From Asterias amurensis (lineage: Eukaryota > Echinodermata > Asteroidea > Forcipulatida > Asteriidae), in contig NC_092661.1 in the NCBI RefSeq assembly GCF_032118995.1, positions 18,363,185 through 18,427,184 on the forward strand: 64,000 bases of DNA, in the 5' to 3' direction. This document shows, in pieces, positions 50,701 to 64,000 of this stretch (its first letter is position 1; each line of letters begins with the position of its first letter). The notes beneath the pieces are model-generated. The model ran no database searches. It had not been told where the DNA came from and worked only from the letters and a program-made list of their open reading frames with translations. Position numbers and translations under genes: made by a program.

Positions 50701-53700
50701 GACAAAGGAATAGCTCCCCTTTAAAATTGTCCCAATTATAGATTCCCCACTCTTCTTCACAAGACAACACTTGTCGCAACTCGACGAGCATGAATTATTT
50801 GTTGGGCAAATAGGACTCACAACTAAAGGTGAACACCCAAAGACCAACGTGTCATCTTCACGGGCTGCTCATTTTCTCTTCAAAGAATAGAAACAGAGAA
50901 GGAAAACGGAGTAGAACTGATGTGTCTACCTCTATAGTCCATGCGTAGTAGCAACTGGACTCAGTCAGTAACAGTGAAGCTTTTAACACTGCCATGGGAT
51001 GTTGCAATGTTTATCATTACTTCATGATTGGGGTAGAAGATGGAGAGGCGATAGACCCAGGTCACTGGAAATAATTGGACCGTTTGGAATCGTCAGAAGG
51101 AGGAAGAGAGACAGTGAAACGAACCCCGCTGGAGAGCTCTTTCAAATAAAGTGGTTGTCTATTCAGGCGTGTTATTTGCTGCCCAGGGGTTGTTATATAA
51201 AAGTAAACCGTAAACTGATTTACAAATGAGGTTCTGCTGAAACCCGGAAGAAATCATTCCCTAATTTAAATGGCATAACCTGTGTTTAGACAAAGGAAGG
51301 GAAACGAAATGGTGCAACAATTGTATTCAGTAGATATAAAACCGAGATGCATTGACGTCATCACGCTGTCATTTAGAGTAGAGGTAAACGATAATGAAAT
51401 AATGGAAAGCGCATATTGTACGCGCAGTGCACCCGACCAGCCAATGAGCAACCTTCTTTTGACGTCTTGCCAATGGCGCCCAGTTTAAATAGTGTCATGT
51501 GCTAAATGTCTTTACAGGTATATCTTAGAAACCATTCGATATGCATCAGGTCAAACCATCCGCTAAGATAAGCCGCAGTGACGTAGTTGTTCCGAACCAA
51601 CCGTATAAACGAGTTGGTTGGCTCGGCTAGGGATGTTTCAAAATGGCGATTTTTTACCGAAAGAAAGAAGTCAACGAAATTATTTTGAAAACGAAAAACT
51701 TTGATACTTATATAATATACATGATACTAGTAAAATAATAAAGACTAAGTTCCACCACTTGAAAATATAATAAATGCTGTATTTTGAGAACATAACGTTT
51801 CAAGGTTTTTGACCGACGGTTTTCGCGTATTGCTCTCAGAATTCGTTTTGGTCAGTGAATTCCTCGACAGAAATTTGTTTCTTGTCAGGGTCGCCCCAAA
51901 AAAGTCCCTGCATTCTGTTTTCTTTCCTCGAAATATAAAACAAGTGAATGCTTGCTAATGGGTTTGTACCGGACTGAAGTGGTTTTCTGACATAAACCGG
52001 AATTAAGGTGATCGGTCACTCTTGATCAAGTAATGGACTCCACATCTGTATAAATGAAGGCACGGAGGAAGTTCAACTAGGACATGTCTATACCATTAGC
52101 AAACTTTGTTGGTGAAGATTATTATAATATATCCCCTGTATACCACAAAGACCTTTGTTTTATTAGTTCTCTTGGAGGGCAATCATGCAGTAAATTACAA
52201 GTCTAGAATCAGAGTCACGTATTGACCCTTCTCCTTCAGTCAATACCCCATGACTTAATATTTTCTCGTGGGTGCAGGTAGTCGGTATACATTTCCGTGA
52301 ATATGCGCATGAAAAGCAGATGCTCTGATCACTTGTTAGTAACTCTATGCATGTTTCTGATCAAACGTCAATATTGTTGGTACCCGCATGAGACCTCATT
52401 GTATTACCTAATCATCGAGTTCGGGAACCACTCGAGACATCAATATTAAACCAATCGATCAGGTGATCGCACCCTGAATAGATCAGCTTTTAATATACAA
52501 CAATCCTGAATCAGGTGCAAGATCGTTCGCCATTTTTGTTTTGGTAACCTTCGTGTGGGTTGATTTTACAAATATTATTACAACTTCACCATACCATTTA
52601 GGCTATTTAGATTTCGTTTGAAATGAGTTATTCAGTACAAACGTGAGGACAAATGGAGAGTTTACCCGTCAATGTAAGTGATGCAACCCTTATATAAAAA
52701 TCTAATAAAAAGTTCCAAAATGGTGGACCGATGAAATGAGATATGACACCGTTTTATTACCACTCAGTCTTCGCTTATGATTCACCGCACACCAAGAATG
52801 TTCTTATGCCTGAACCAGCTGCGCCTGAACCGATCAGATTTATCGTCCGATCCGGGCTCTCAAAGTAACTTTGGCAGTTGATATTTGGCAGCGAGTAAGT
52901 CTCTAAGTACGAGTGGCAAGGAAAGTGTCGAGGATCAGGTTTTTCCGGCAAATAATAATTGCCAGATCAAGGGAAACGGTGATATGCAAAACTGCAACAT
53001 TGGCTGGCGCCCGGGGTTGAACATTAAACCTGGCAATTAGCAAGCCGTTGGAAAGAGCAAACGTCTTGTATGCAGGTGTTTGGTGTAGACTGTCAGTGTC
53101 ATTTTGGTTGATATTCAATGCCTTGGTTAAAGATGAACAAGTAATATAATATCAAAGTCCTTGTTATTCAATTGGCATCTGAACTCATTACGGAAGGCCT
53201 ATACAACGGGTTTTGATGAGAGTTATAGTTTCAGCATGGGTGAGGGTTGTCCCCGTATTGTCGTTAGTTTGCAGTGTCTCTTTCTCAATCAATATCATTG
53301 TGTATTAATTTTGTTGTGCATTGTCTTGTTATTGCTGCCTTATTCAATAGGAAATGCCATTTTAAGTTGTATGTACTGATTTAATATTGTCTGGACAATA
53401 GGCCTAAAGATTCAATTGAAAAGTCAAAAAGTCAGAATCGACAGTATCACGAGTATATTTCAGTTGACATGTCACAGGAAAACTGTCAAATTAAATAATA
53501 ATGTATGGTTTCCAAAGATTCCCGTATTGTGTAATAAAGGCCATGGAATTAAATATGCTAGCATGCTAAAAGAAAAATAGTCGCCTACCCATGGAGGGCT
53601 ATTATGCTGATGCTATTACCCTGTTCATCAAGGCATGACACGCTCAAGTACATGACTAAAACACGCGAAGGGCACACTGACACATTGAACGAGGCAGCAA

Positions 53701-53856
53701 AACAACATTTTAATTTGATCAAACCATCCTTCACATTTTTGATAGTATCGTTGGAAATCGCCAAAACTAATAACTTCTCTTTAAAAATACATTTTTAGCG
53801 AAAACGTTAATGGCTTTGCATTTGCGGATTACAAACAGGACTAGTGCCCCAAATTA

Positions 53857-53880
53857 AATCAATCAATCAATCAATCAATC
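53857..53880 (+). repeat. (AATC)6 microsatellite
   Basis: Six perfect tetranucleotide units. Confidence 0.9.
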
Positions 53881-56150
53881 AAGATTAATTTCCATATTGG
53901 TGAAACAAGGACATTAATAAACAAATTAAGTACAATTATTTAAGTCAAAGACAGTCAAAAACAGGTCAAGAATATAATTAATTAAAATGAAACGACAATT
54001 TTATAATGTACAATGGATACGGAGCAAATCAATATGGGGACATTTTACAGAAGCCAAAAGGGCTTACTTTGAAATGTCTGACAAATTCAAAACAATAACA
54101 ACAAACAAACGACAAATTAATAATCTACCTCAAAGAGGATGAAACAAAACCAGTAGAGTTCTAATTGGTTATTTCTGTTTATAATAAGATGGAACATCAT
54201 GGTATAATATGGAACCAAAAACCTACAATTTATGCCACCACGGAACCAACATTGTTTCAGTGTCGTAATTTACATCCCTAACGTTTGCGCTGGCATTGTT
54301 CCTCGTCTACATCAACGACCGTCAATACTGATTTCTTACGTTTCAAAAGGAGCCAGACTGTTTTCACTTCCAGTCTTGGTTTGATTGCTTTATTTCGAAT
54401 GGGATAAATGACACTCGCCTGGATTAATAATGAATGGACCCCTAGTGTACAATTATTTTTCTCTCGAAGTAAGGGTTGCATGCTTTACTGAAGAAAAAAA
54501 TCACTTATTTAGAGTTTTTAAAGCAGAAACGATCGCGGAACAGTGACATTTCGGCGCCTAATCGTTTCAGCTTAGCTTCTACGTCGGCCAAGCACCATTT
54601 TAATAACATATGTCAAGTATTACCAATTGGGCATGACTGGCTATATGAAAAGGCGTGTAAATGGAGCTTTAATGACAATCAATGACTACTATAAGATGAA
54701 TGCACAGCAATGAAAATACATCAAGCATGATTTGATGGATCACCATTTTACCATTATGTTGACTTTGAAGCGAAACATACATTATAACAAAACTAGTTAA
54801 ATGGACAGTTTGGAATCATAAATCCTAGTCTACTTTCTGCCAGCAAAACAATGTTTAAAGCATGGAGGCAGGCCCCTTTCAAATGTTAAAGATCAAAAGA
54901 CCCTCTCTACATACAATAACAGGAACGGTGCACCAGGAAACATGCATCGAATTATGTACAGACCTTAAAAAACTTCGAAAACCTATGTGCAAGATAATCT
55001 TATTATTTTCAAGCCCTTTTACTTTTAATGTCTTATCACTCGAAACAATCGGGAACATGGTATACATGAACTGCGTCCATATTTAAAATTTCACCTATCT
55101 GAGAATTATGTAAATTATTATGACGTCAACGATCAAATTGAATCAAGTAAACAAAGCTATCCAACTCTGTCTGTATACAAAGTGCAAAATTAACAAAAGC
55201 AAAGAATGGTTAAACGAAGTGCACTGAAGCAACGTGGTCAAGAAGAGATTATTAATATTATGACCCTTTGTTATTATAGACTCATTTCAATTTCGACGGC
55301 TTTGTGCTCGTCGCCCTGAGAGCATTTCCAGCAGGCACCGTTTACAATGGACATGACATCGGGATAATAGATTAATATTGGGAAAAAGCAATTTAGGCTG
55401 ATGGGTTGAACTTTGATCTGGAAACAGGATATTTAACTCCATAAAGCTGTTAGAAAACAGAGAGAAATATGAAGTGGAATATCTGTATAAGTTAATATTT
55501 GTTTTGTCTAAAAGCTTAAAAGCATCACAACTTATGTTTACCCAATAAATAAGTTAAATGGTAACGAGCAAGTCAATGTTACTGGTCAAGATGAGAGAGG
55601 GCCCACCATTCCTCACAAATTTTAATATCAGTCACTTAGCCTCCTTTCAGAGAGTGCAGCACTTCGAGCAGATGATTACGTTGCCCTGTCATCTTTTGAA
55701 GAAAACAAAATAATGATATAAATGTTGACTTCGAGGATAGTACATTACCTTTATTGCATTATAACAAGTTTGCTCTGAGTTCTGAAGACAAATTTTATGC
55801 AATTTCCCAAACGCGAGCTCGATAACGACAAAAGTGCAAGTTAGTAGATGTTGCCGTTGATATAGAAGAATAGTTGAGCAAAATATGACATACAAAATAG
55901 TGTATAACGGATATCCATTTATAGAGCTCGCTATACAGTTCCTATATGATGAGGTCGTGTAGCATAAAGGAATATGTTAAAATTTGTAGACAAAGTGTGC
56001 GATTATGCTGCCTGTTTGCTGTAAAGACTTAGTACGGGCATGCATTGAAATGATGAGCACGTGTTTATTTGAGTTAAGATCGGCATATTGTGAACATTTA
56101 AGACAGGTTAGCATTGCGAATTCTCTAATTTAACGCACTCTTAAAGGCAG

Positions 56151-56434
56151 TGGACACTATTGGTAATAACTCAAAATAATTATTAGCAGAAACAAGTATT
56201 TTTCCACGAATTTGATTTCGAGACCTCAGATTTAGAATTTGAGGTCTCGAAATCAACCATCTAAACGCACACAACTTCGTGTGACAAGGGTGTTTTTTCT
56301 TTCATTATTATCTCGCAACTTCGATGACCGATTGAGCTCAAATTTTCACGGGTTTGTTGTTTTATGCATATGTTGAGATACACCAAGTAAGAAGACTGAT
56401 CTTTGACAATTACCAATAGTGTCCAATGTCTTTA
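56151..56434. repeat. Palindromic-end element, family 1, copy 3
   Basis: Starts TTAAAGGCAGTGGACACTAT and ends ATTACCAATAGTGTCCAATG. The inside closely matches copy 1. It is intergenic. Confidence 0.85.
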
Positions 56435-57722
56435 TTATGAATCTTGTTGTGTATTTTAACGTTGTATAGGAATAACTATTTTTGTTGTACCACTGTTTTT
56501 AATGTGCTTTTAATGTAATCTATCATTGTTTTAAATGATTATGAGTTTTTGTAATAATTATTATGTAAAGTGCATTGAGATTAATTATTATTGTTATTGT
56601 TGCAGACAGCTTTGCATTAAAATTGCAAGACATATATTTAATACTTTTGGACACTGATTCGGCATTTTTTTTTAAATAGGACATACGACTGTGAGTTTAC
56701 CTTCTGGGTGACCTGCTCTGTTCAAAAAAACAGACAAAAACACCTTTGACAGAATGTTGATTTAGGAGACACCCAACAGTCACAATAAGTAAAGTAGGTT
56801 TCTATAACCATGTGCAAAAAGTTTAATATAATTATGGCAGGCTTTGGAGTTATTATAGCTCGATCTGTTTTTTGTATTGATGCCACTCGACAAATATTTA
56901 AATGTCAAGTATAACAATTCTGCAAATAATGTTGCCACAGAACAGTGTTCAGCAAGCCTTTTGCGAGTTGGATTTAATAATGTGCTCATGGACGAGTGAT
57001 TTTTGAGTTAGAACTCCACTCACCCAAAGTGGATGGCTATAATTGATTTTGCATAGTCACGGTAAACATCCACAGCTATATAGGTAATTTTATCTTAATA
57101 AATATTGAAGAACATCAATAAACAAGCCACAATTTTTCCGAATTTGGATTTCATAATTAACTACGTTTCCCTCTTTGGCCAGTAGTGTTGTCGCTTATCG
57201 AAATTGAATTAAAGAGCTTTTAATAGACATAAGCACACACATTTTTTTATAAAGTGCCTGTCATCTAATCAGACTTCTAACAGAGCAAAGCGTTCTTTGA
57301 CAGTCAGCCTTCTAAATGGCTTATCACTTGTTTTTTTAAATTTTCGAATTACCTTTTGGCACTACGTACATTTTGGGGGTAAATCACGACGACATGAAGT
57401 ACATAGAAGACTGTAGTAACACACCAACTTTACAGTTATTTTATTCTAAAATATTTTACCATAAAAACTTAGAACAATTTCATGGGAGTGTGACGTCATT
57501 GTTTGTAAATTAGCCATTCTAAATTGTTTCGTCAAATCTGTTAAGAAGACGTGAGATGTATATGGTGTCCAATTGAATTACTAAGTCGCCTTTGAAATCA
57601 AGTTTGCACTCGACTGGGTTTCTGCACATCACATCCAGAATGCTAAGGTTCTTGATTTCGATATCCGATAACGAGATACAAGGATTACTGATTAATACAT
57701 AAAGCGAAGACAATTTAGAACA

Positions 57723-58112
57723 TTAAAGGAACACGTTGCCTTGGAACGGTCGAGTTGGTCTTTGAAAAGCGTTTGTAATCGTTTTTTATAAAATGCATAT
57801 GGGTAGAAAGATGTTGTAAAAGTAGAATACAATGATCCACACAAACATGCTACGAAATTGCGTGGTTTTCCTTTTACCTTGTCGACTAACACGTCGGCCA
57901 TTTATGGGGGTCAAAATTTTGACTCCCATAAATGGCCGACCATGTTAGTTCGCACAGTAGAAGGAAAACCACGCAATTTCGAGGCAAACTTGTGTGGATC
58001 ATTGTATTCTACTTTTAAAACATCTTTCCAACCATATGCATTTTATAAAAAACGGTTACAAACGCTTTTGTTTAGACCAACTCGTCCGATCCAAGGCAAC
58101 GTGTTCCTTTAA
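57723..58112. repeat. 390-base foldback palindrome (family 3 ends)
   Basis: Begins TTAAAGGAACACGTTGCCTT and ends AAGGCAACGTGTTCCTTTAA. The two arms (about 57723-57908 and 57922-58112) are reverse complements nearly throughout, meeting at CATTTATGGGGGTC and GACTCCCATAAATG. No coding capacity. Confidence 0.93.
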
Positions 58113-60532
58113 GAAGTTTAGAAAGTTAAATGAGTACAGGGAAAGTGGTTTAATTATTTAATATCAAGTCAAGCATTGCAACATTGAATTTCAGTTGGTG
58201 TGGGTGTCCAATTAGGTTAAAGATAACATTAATGAGTGAGTGGGTTGAATGTTACATTGCATTCAACCCATCATCATCCAACAAAATCGTCAAAACAAAC
58301 CAATACACCCACTCGAGTTGGGCAGTGTTTTGAACACTTACGACGAGTATAGGTCAAGTACAGCGTTTGTAATGGGTGGGAGAGCCGGTTGCCAGATACT
58401 CGAGAATAATCATGAAATATAATCCTACCGTGTACTATCGATCATAGGATATTCAGCTGCTCAGGGTCGCGAATTCTACCCAGCAAAACCCCAAGGTATC
58501 TTGTATAAAGAGACGAGACAGGGTTTCCTAGACTGGTCATTGCTCTTTTAGGGTCGGTAGCACCGTGGAATTGGTTGAGACGTTAATGTCATGCCTTGCG
58601 GTATCAAGGTACGTTGATTTCGATTCTGTTTGACGGCTTCATGTCGGTTTGTATAGAAGGAGTTTCCGTATAATCGATTAAGCTTGGTGCTGTAAAACAT
58701 ACAGGCAATCAAAGCGCTAATAAGCATGTGGTTGCATCCATTCACTTAGTCATTGAGGAGTGGATGTCAGACCGATGACATTTTGCGACAACGACCTCAT
58801 GACAATGACATCGACGGCCACATCAATATAAACTACACAGACTCTCGTATAGGCCCTATATAAAGTGTTTCAATACTGTAAGCCTTTACTGAACATTCCC
58901 TTTCCTATTATAAATTAAAACGCAACCCCACCTCCTATGTCTTTTTTCTCTACTTATTGTACGCAAGGAGCTTCTCACACAATTATTCTACACATTTATC
59001 GCATCATTGAAGACTGAATGCACATTACTTAAAGCGCATTCACAACAACAATCTTCTGATAAAGTATAATATAGATCAATTTGGAGTTAACTATAAGTGG
59101 TGGCTCTGCATTTTAACTTCTATAGTCATTGTACAGCACTAAACAGACATTTTGAGGCACTTAAACGTTTTATATGACAATGAATTACATGAATTACTTG
59201 AGCCCGCTGGATTGAGTTTGATGGAGGGAATTGATTCACTGAGGCTGCTTTCATGACATGAAATAAAACCTTTATATTAATCCAAGTTTGCTGATAAAGT
59301 AGTGCCTTCATCTTGCTCTTAAGTGTGCAGAAATCTACTCTATTTTGTTCTTTTTTTTTAAAGAACAAATTCATTCTTTCAAACAAAGCCGAACTCTGAT
59401 TGTTTCTTCTAGTTTGATGGTCTAGTGTTCTATAATAGCGAGTTATGACTCGAAAAAATACAGTGGTTAAAACACAATCGGTGTATGTGTACAACTTAAA
59501 TAATGAACCCCGATGCAAATTTAACACAAAACATATACCATGATTCGTCAAGAATTTTTCTATAATTTAAATAAGAAACACTAACAAAGAATTAATAAAT
59601 GAATTTTGAGATGACAAGTAAGTGTGTCAAATAAAAAGTTAATGAGCAATAAGTTTTCAAAATAATTTGTTTTATGTAAAAATGTTCATATAATTTCATA
59701 TAATCTTTAACCGAACTGTCAGTTTGTGCCCAACGTACCTCCGGACTTTATGAATATTCAAACTTAGAATTGAAGTGGCCCCATAAGCCAACGTACACTT
59801 CCCTACATCACCAAAACTAAATTTAGATCAGGAAACATCCATATTCACGAGGACACAACATCACTGAACCGCACCTCTGAAGAGCCATTGAGTTTCGTAC
59901 ATGGCACTGAATATTAACAAGGCAGCACTATCAACGGAAAATCGTCCGGAACAATAATTGAGCTAATGCATATTCATGTTTATTACCATGGGCTATAGGC
60001 TATTTTCCACGTTGCAGTTCCTTCGTAAATCACTGTTTGAGTTCTCGACAAGCAAACAATTCCTCAAGCAAGTAGGCGGTAAACCCACCATCAATTTCTC
60101 GGAAGGAATTATTTTGTTAACTCCCAAGAGGTGTCCGTATCTAACACTTACAGCAAATGTTCCTATACACGTCATACAATGTTCTACGTTTTCTCATTAC
60201 GGAATAACTTCAAGGATTTCTGGTGACGATCGTAATAAAGACGTAGGTTTTATTTATGAAATTTGTATAGGCTTGCATGTGGTAGTGACTGTCCACATAT
60301 TCTATATAACATATTATCCTCAACACTCTGCAAGGCCATGGTGAGTGGCCATGCTGCCTTTTCTCACATTCAATTTTATCAATGTAACGGAACTGAGACT
60401 GTGGGAGACTTTTTAGAGGTGTTCACATGAGAATTAGTATTGATGGTTGGTATTGCACTCAAGGAAAAGGACCAAAAAGGCTATCTAAAGTATAAGGCAG
60501 CGTGTGGATTTAGCAGCGGCTATGGCCATACA

Positions 60533-60706
60533 TCCGTCGATTTCACAAAACTCTTCCTAACTTAAGACTAATCTTAGGACTTAGGACGAGTCTCAACCCT
60601 ACACTGTAGCATGCAGACCTTCAGATTAATCCTAAGTTAGGACGAGTTACTCGTCCTAACTCGAGATAAGACGAGTCCTAACTCTTTGTGAAATCGACGG
60701 CAGCTG
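60533..60706. repeat. Foldback element family 9, copy 3
   Basis: Starts CCGTCGATTTCACAAAACTC and ends CTTTGTGAAATCGACGGCAG. Nearly the reverse complement of copy 2. Confidence 0.88.
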
Positions 60707-62880
60707 TTGCTAAGGGCACCCTACGCTTCAATTGATTTTAAGGGCCATGTCAAACGGAGCAACAGGCAACCAGTTATATAGGAAGTCTCCAAGAAAAAGA
60801 AAAAAACATTCACTGTCAATTCGCACATCAGTTTCTTGGAACACTAAAATAGCGATATAACAATACATGTTGTACTCCAACAGTTCTCCTATTACATACA
60901 GAGCACTTGGTTGCCTCCAAATTACCGGAAAAGTTGCCCTGCATAAAAAGGCCTTGTGGTGTCTATCCCCATCCGCAAAGGGACTACTACCGTATTTTAA
61001 ACCAATCTCACCGGTTGACCCGTTTTATCTTAGACTAAAACAATATGAAACCATGCGTAAGTTTCATTAGATGAGTTTGCGCATTGTTATGGCAGGGTTA
61101 AGGTCAGATGAGAACGTGGGTGGAGTGAGCGGGGAGAAGAGAGTCAACCATACAGATGGACGGAAATAATAAATTCACTCATTTCCGCCCGTTGAGACTG
61201 GACAGGTAAAATATGCATAGAGAGTAGGAGGTAAACTTCAATATTCGATTATAAGCAAATATCTTGATTGAGAAAAATAAGAAATAATGATTAACTTCAA
61301 ATCCAAAGTAGGATATACTTTTATGGCACATTAAGAAGATGTTGATGGAAATTTGTTAAACCAAGTTGTTATCTTGCAATGTATCAGGATTTATCTTATA
61401 AAATCACAACTCACATTTCAGCACACACTTAAACTCAAACATCTTAAGAGGCATGGTGCAGTTTGGACGCAAATGGGGAAGAGGCCACCAGGGATAGCAA
61501 GGATACACTTTCAGCATCAACGAAGCGAGCCAACAATTGTGTTAAAAATGCAAATCGAAAGCACTGGAGGTCTCCAATTACGAAGAGGCAAGTTAATTCA
61601 GAATACTCAGAGCTAGAAGAGCAAATATCGATGCACTGAGATGGAGATGTTACAGAAACACACATTATTTAACATGTAAAAAGGGGTTAATAGCAAACCA
61701 AGAAATCCAATTCAATGCACAATTATTTTGTATGTTTGCAATGACAATTAAACGTACAGTTAAAACAAATAACATTGAGTATAATTATGCAGAGATGGAT
61801 GCCACATAATTCAACAATAAATATAGAAATTTCAAAGATAATGCGAGTGCAATTAACATGCTGCCAACATGCAGAAAATAAGTTAAGCTTACAGCTTTAG
61901 TACATTTCCCTGTGACAAACAAGGACTTGGATAGGACAATGACAAAAATAACAATGACAATGAGACCAGACTAGTCAATTTAAAAATCAAGACAACAGTG
62001 TGTACTAGATCTACAAATACATATTCAACAGGTAATTCTTCAGTTTGTTAAATATGAAAGCAACAAAGATTAAAACAACTTTGATTTACAGTTAATCAGA
62101 GTTTATGCATTCAGTAATAAGTGATATTTATTTTAAGGGTGTTGATTTGCCTGAGTGAACATAGGTGAGTCTGGCCCGTAGAAAATACGTCATCACTACA
62201 CAACGATGTCAACAGGCTCTAGGAACGGAACAACAAGGCCGTCCACGCCACTCCAACTCCTTTTGAAAAATACATAACACCTACACAAGGTAACTCATCA
62301 ATACATACGAGGAAACTTGAGGTATTTTAATTTGGAATACCACGCTCTCCATGCATACAGGTACAAATATTGACGCCATAAGAACTTGAGGGAGAAGTGT
62401 TTTCACAGTTGTTCCAGGCGCGTAGTTTTGACATTAGGCAGTGTGCCAGCGGTATATAGTGCTCGGTTGCAGAACGCAATTATAAAGATTTCAGTACGAA
62501 CAGGAGCGAGAGAACATTTTTGCAGGCCGATAATTCAAAAGGGAGATCGATATCTGAACTCTAATATTTTTATAACATTTTCACCCTTTATTCTTTTTTT
62601 CTTTGGTCACACAAAAGAAAAAGTATTGTAAAGTTGTGCTCTGTTTTCCCCGTTGGATGACGTCACCGATCGCTCTGGCATATAAACAAATCGAGAAGAC
62701 TCTATAAACACCGCTGATGGTGACGCACAACAAATGAGGCTTTGTAAATAAATAAATCAAGGAAAAATAAGGCTGAACAAAAGTTTGAACGTCTATGACC
62801 AGTTGGACCTTATTATTCATATAGAGGACTGGGAGATACCTTTGCCATCATGGTGAAACCATCTTGATTCTTTTCTATTC

Positions 62881-63008
62881 ACATCAATGTAACCAAAGTG
62901 AGGCTGGAACGGCAAACAGTCTGGTTCCTTTTCGTACAGTGAATATTACCGTCCATGTTGGATAAAGGGAACATGACCAAGATGGTGGCAGAATGACATA
63001 TGTCTGTT
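62881..63008 (+). repeat. Dispersed repeat family 4, copy 3
   Basis: AATGTAACCAAAGTGAGGCT, then GAACATGACCAAGATGGTGG. Matches the copies at 12055 and 37250. Confidence 0.75.
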
Positions 63009-64000
63009 GATATTACTTGTTGCATTATTCTGCACGAGTTGGATATGACGTTGTTAAAAAAATGACGAACAAATCATGCGGATCTTATAACCATTCATGG
63101 GCAGCTTGTGACAGGTTTCAACAACGGTTTATAAAAACGTGCTCTTCACAAGACGAAAGCAATCTGTTATACACGTTCTTTTTACAATGAGGACCTTTGA
63201 GGGTGAATGTGCTTATGTGCACATAATGGGAACGTGTTTATTGAGATCAAAAAGTAGGTCAGGCAAAAATATGAATCTAATTGAAAGTGACACAGAACTG
63301 TTCAAAGCAGACAGCTGAAAAAGGGAACTCTTTGTGCCGTCACAGTCAAAGGTGGTACATTTTCAACAGAACTAAACTTGTATAGGGTGATGTGCAGTCA
63401 CACAACAATAGGATGTTAAATTTATCCCTAGCGCCGTAAGTTTATTAAGAAAAGGAAGTTTCAAGATTTTAGTCATCTCTACCAAAGAAATGCTAAGAAA
63501 CCATCGATTAGAAACGGCACATGACTTTCTCCGAATCGGACAAAATATTCATAAGTGTGTATACAAAACCATACCAGATACGTTCTTCATCACACAATGA
63601 CATGCATTATAAAACAAAAGAATGTGGAGGTTATTAGAATTAATCAATTACATGTTTAAATATAGGTTGATTGACACCTGTTCATGTTTGTTGTTACGTC
63701 ATTTAGCCTTCGAGAAAGACTGATAGGGTCGAAACATCAAGCCAAAAACCAGTGTTTGTCTTTTTATGTTTAAATATGAAAAGCTTTTTGCTGGTCTGAT
63801 TTTCAACTGTTTGTTATGTTGCACGCTCCCGCTGGCTGTACCATAGGCACACATGACGGCTTGACAGAGAACTTCAAATGTGACGTTAAAGCAACGCTGT
63901 CTTAAGAAATGAGACACTAAATGATTGATAGATTACCAACTCTGTATAATCACCTGTACAGAGAGTCTCTATGTCAATGGAGTTACTTAATCTGAAGATT

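Larger units (their letters stand above)
46879..56150. other. Large noncoding interval
   Basis: Only short ORFs without family similarity or splice context. Simple repeats at 47695 and 53857, and an (ATTCA)-like patch near 48075-48100. It may hold regulatory DNA that cannot be recognised by reading alone. Confidence 0.5.
58113..64000. other. Right-hand noncoding interval
   Basis: Contains the family 9 copy at 60533, the family 4 copy at 62881, a 10-base-arm hairpin at about 58242-58272, and a GTCGAAACATC motif near 63728. ORFs here look random. Confidence 0.5.

Noticed and set aside
57858..58112. 84-codon ORF with a SINE-like repeat sequence
   Set aside because: One arm of the 390-base palindrome. 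A matching ORF occurs on the other strand.
59126..59551. 141-codon ORF, minus strand
   Set aside because: Composition looks random, with no motif, splice context or neighbouring coding signal.
59976..60344. 122-codon ORF, plus strand
   Set aside because: No recognisable domain or codon bias, and it stands alone in repeat-rich DNA.

Overview
This is a stretch of metazoan nuclear DNA. It is AT-rich and intron-rich, with GT-AG introns, AATAAA poly(A) signals and many short palindromic transposon relics and tRNA-derived SINE-like copies. One gene is clearly sperm-associated antigen 17 (SPAG17/PF6), an axonemal protein, so the organism builds motile cilia or flagella. The repeat families resemble those I associate with echinoderms, sea stars in particular. 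That species-level guess is inference and rests on repeat style.

Three protein genes are supported. (1) Positions 1513-6762, plus strand: a four-exon gene for a 969-residue protein with a small basic N-terminal domain and a very long coiled coil. Its pieces look like two unrelated ORFs until a 92-base exon at 3229-3320 joins them in phase. (2) Positions 7689-33702, plus strand: SPAG17, for which I could place 38 exons in phase (2428 residues). The last-but-one intron looks like a minor-spliceosome (U12) AT-AC intron. An RFX X-box-like site lies about 100 bases upstream of the start codon. (3) Positions 44964-39869, minus strand: a five-segment gene with four coding exons for an 876-residue, extremely acidic secreted precursor. 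It has a signal peptide, several dibasic or furin-like cleavage sites and three WG(A/D)F motifs, and looks like a granin-like prohormone. SPAG17 and this gene converge, with about 6 kb between their stop codons.

The space between and inside the genes is packed with non-autonomous elements. Several families share TTAAAGG...CCTTTAA ends, and each is present in two or three copies. One 390-base copy at 57723-58112 is an almost complete foldback palindrome. An 81-base minisatellite sits in intron 1 of the coiled-coil gene, and every unit carries a splice-acceptor-like sequence. From about 45.0 kb to the end I see no convincing coding sequence, only dispersed repeats, simple repeats and unexplained AT-rich DNA.
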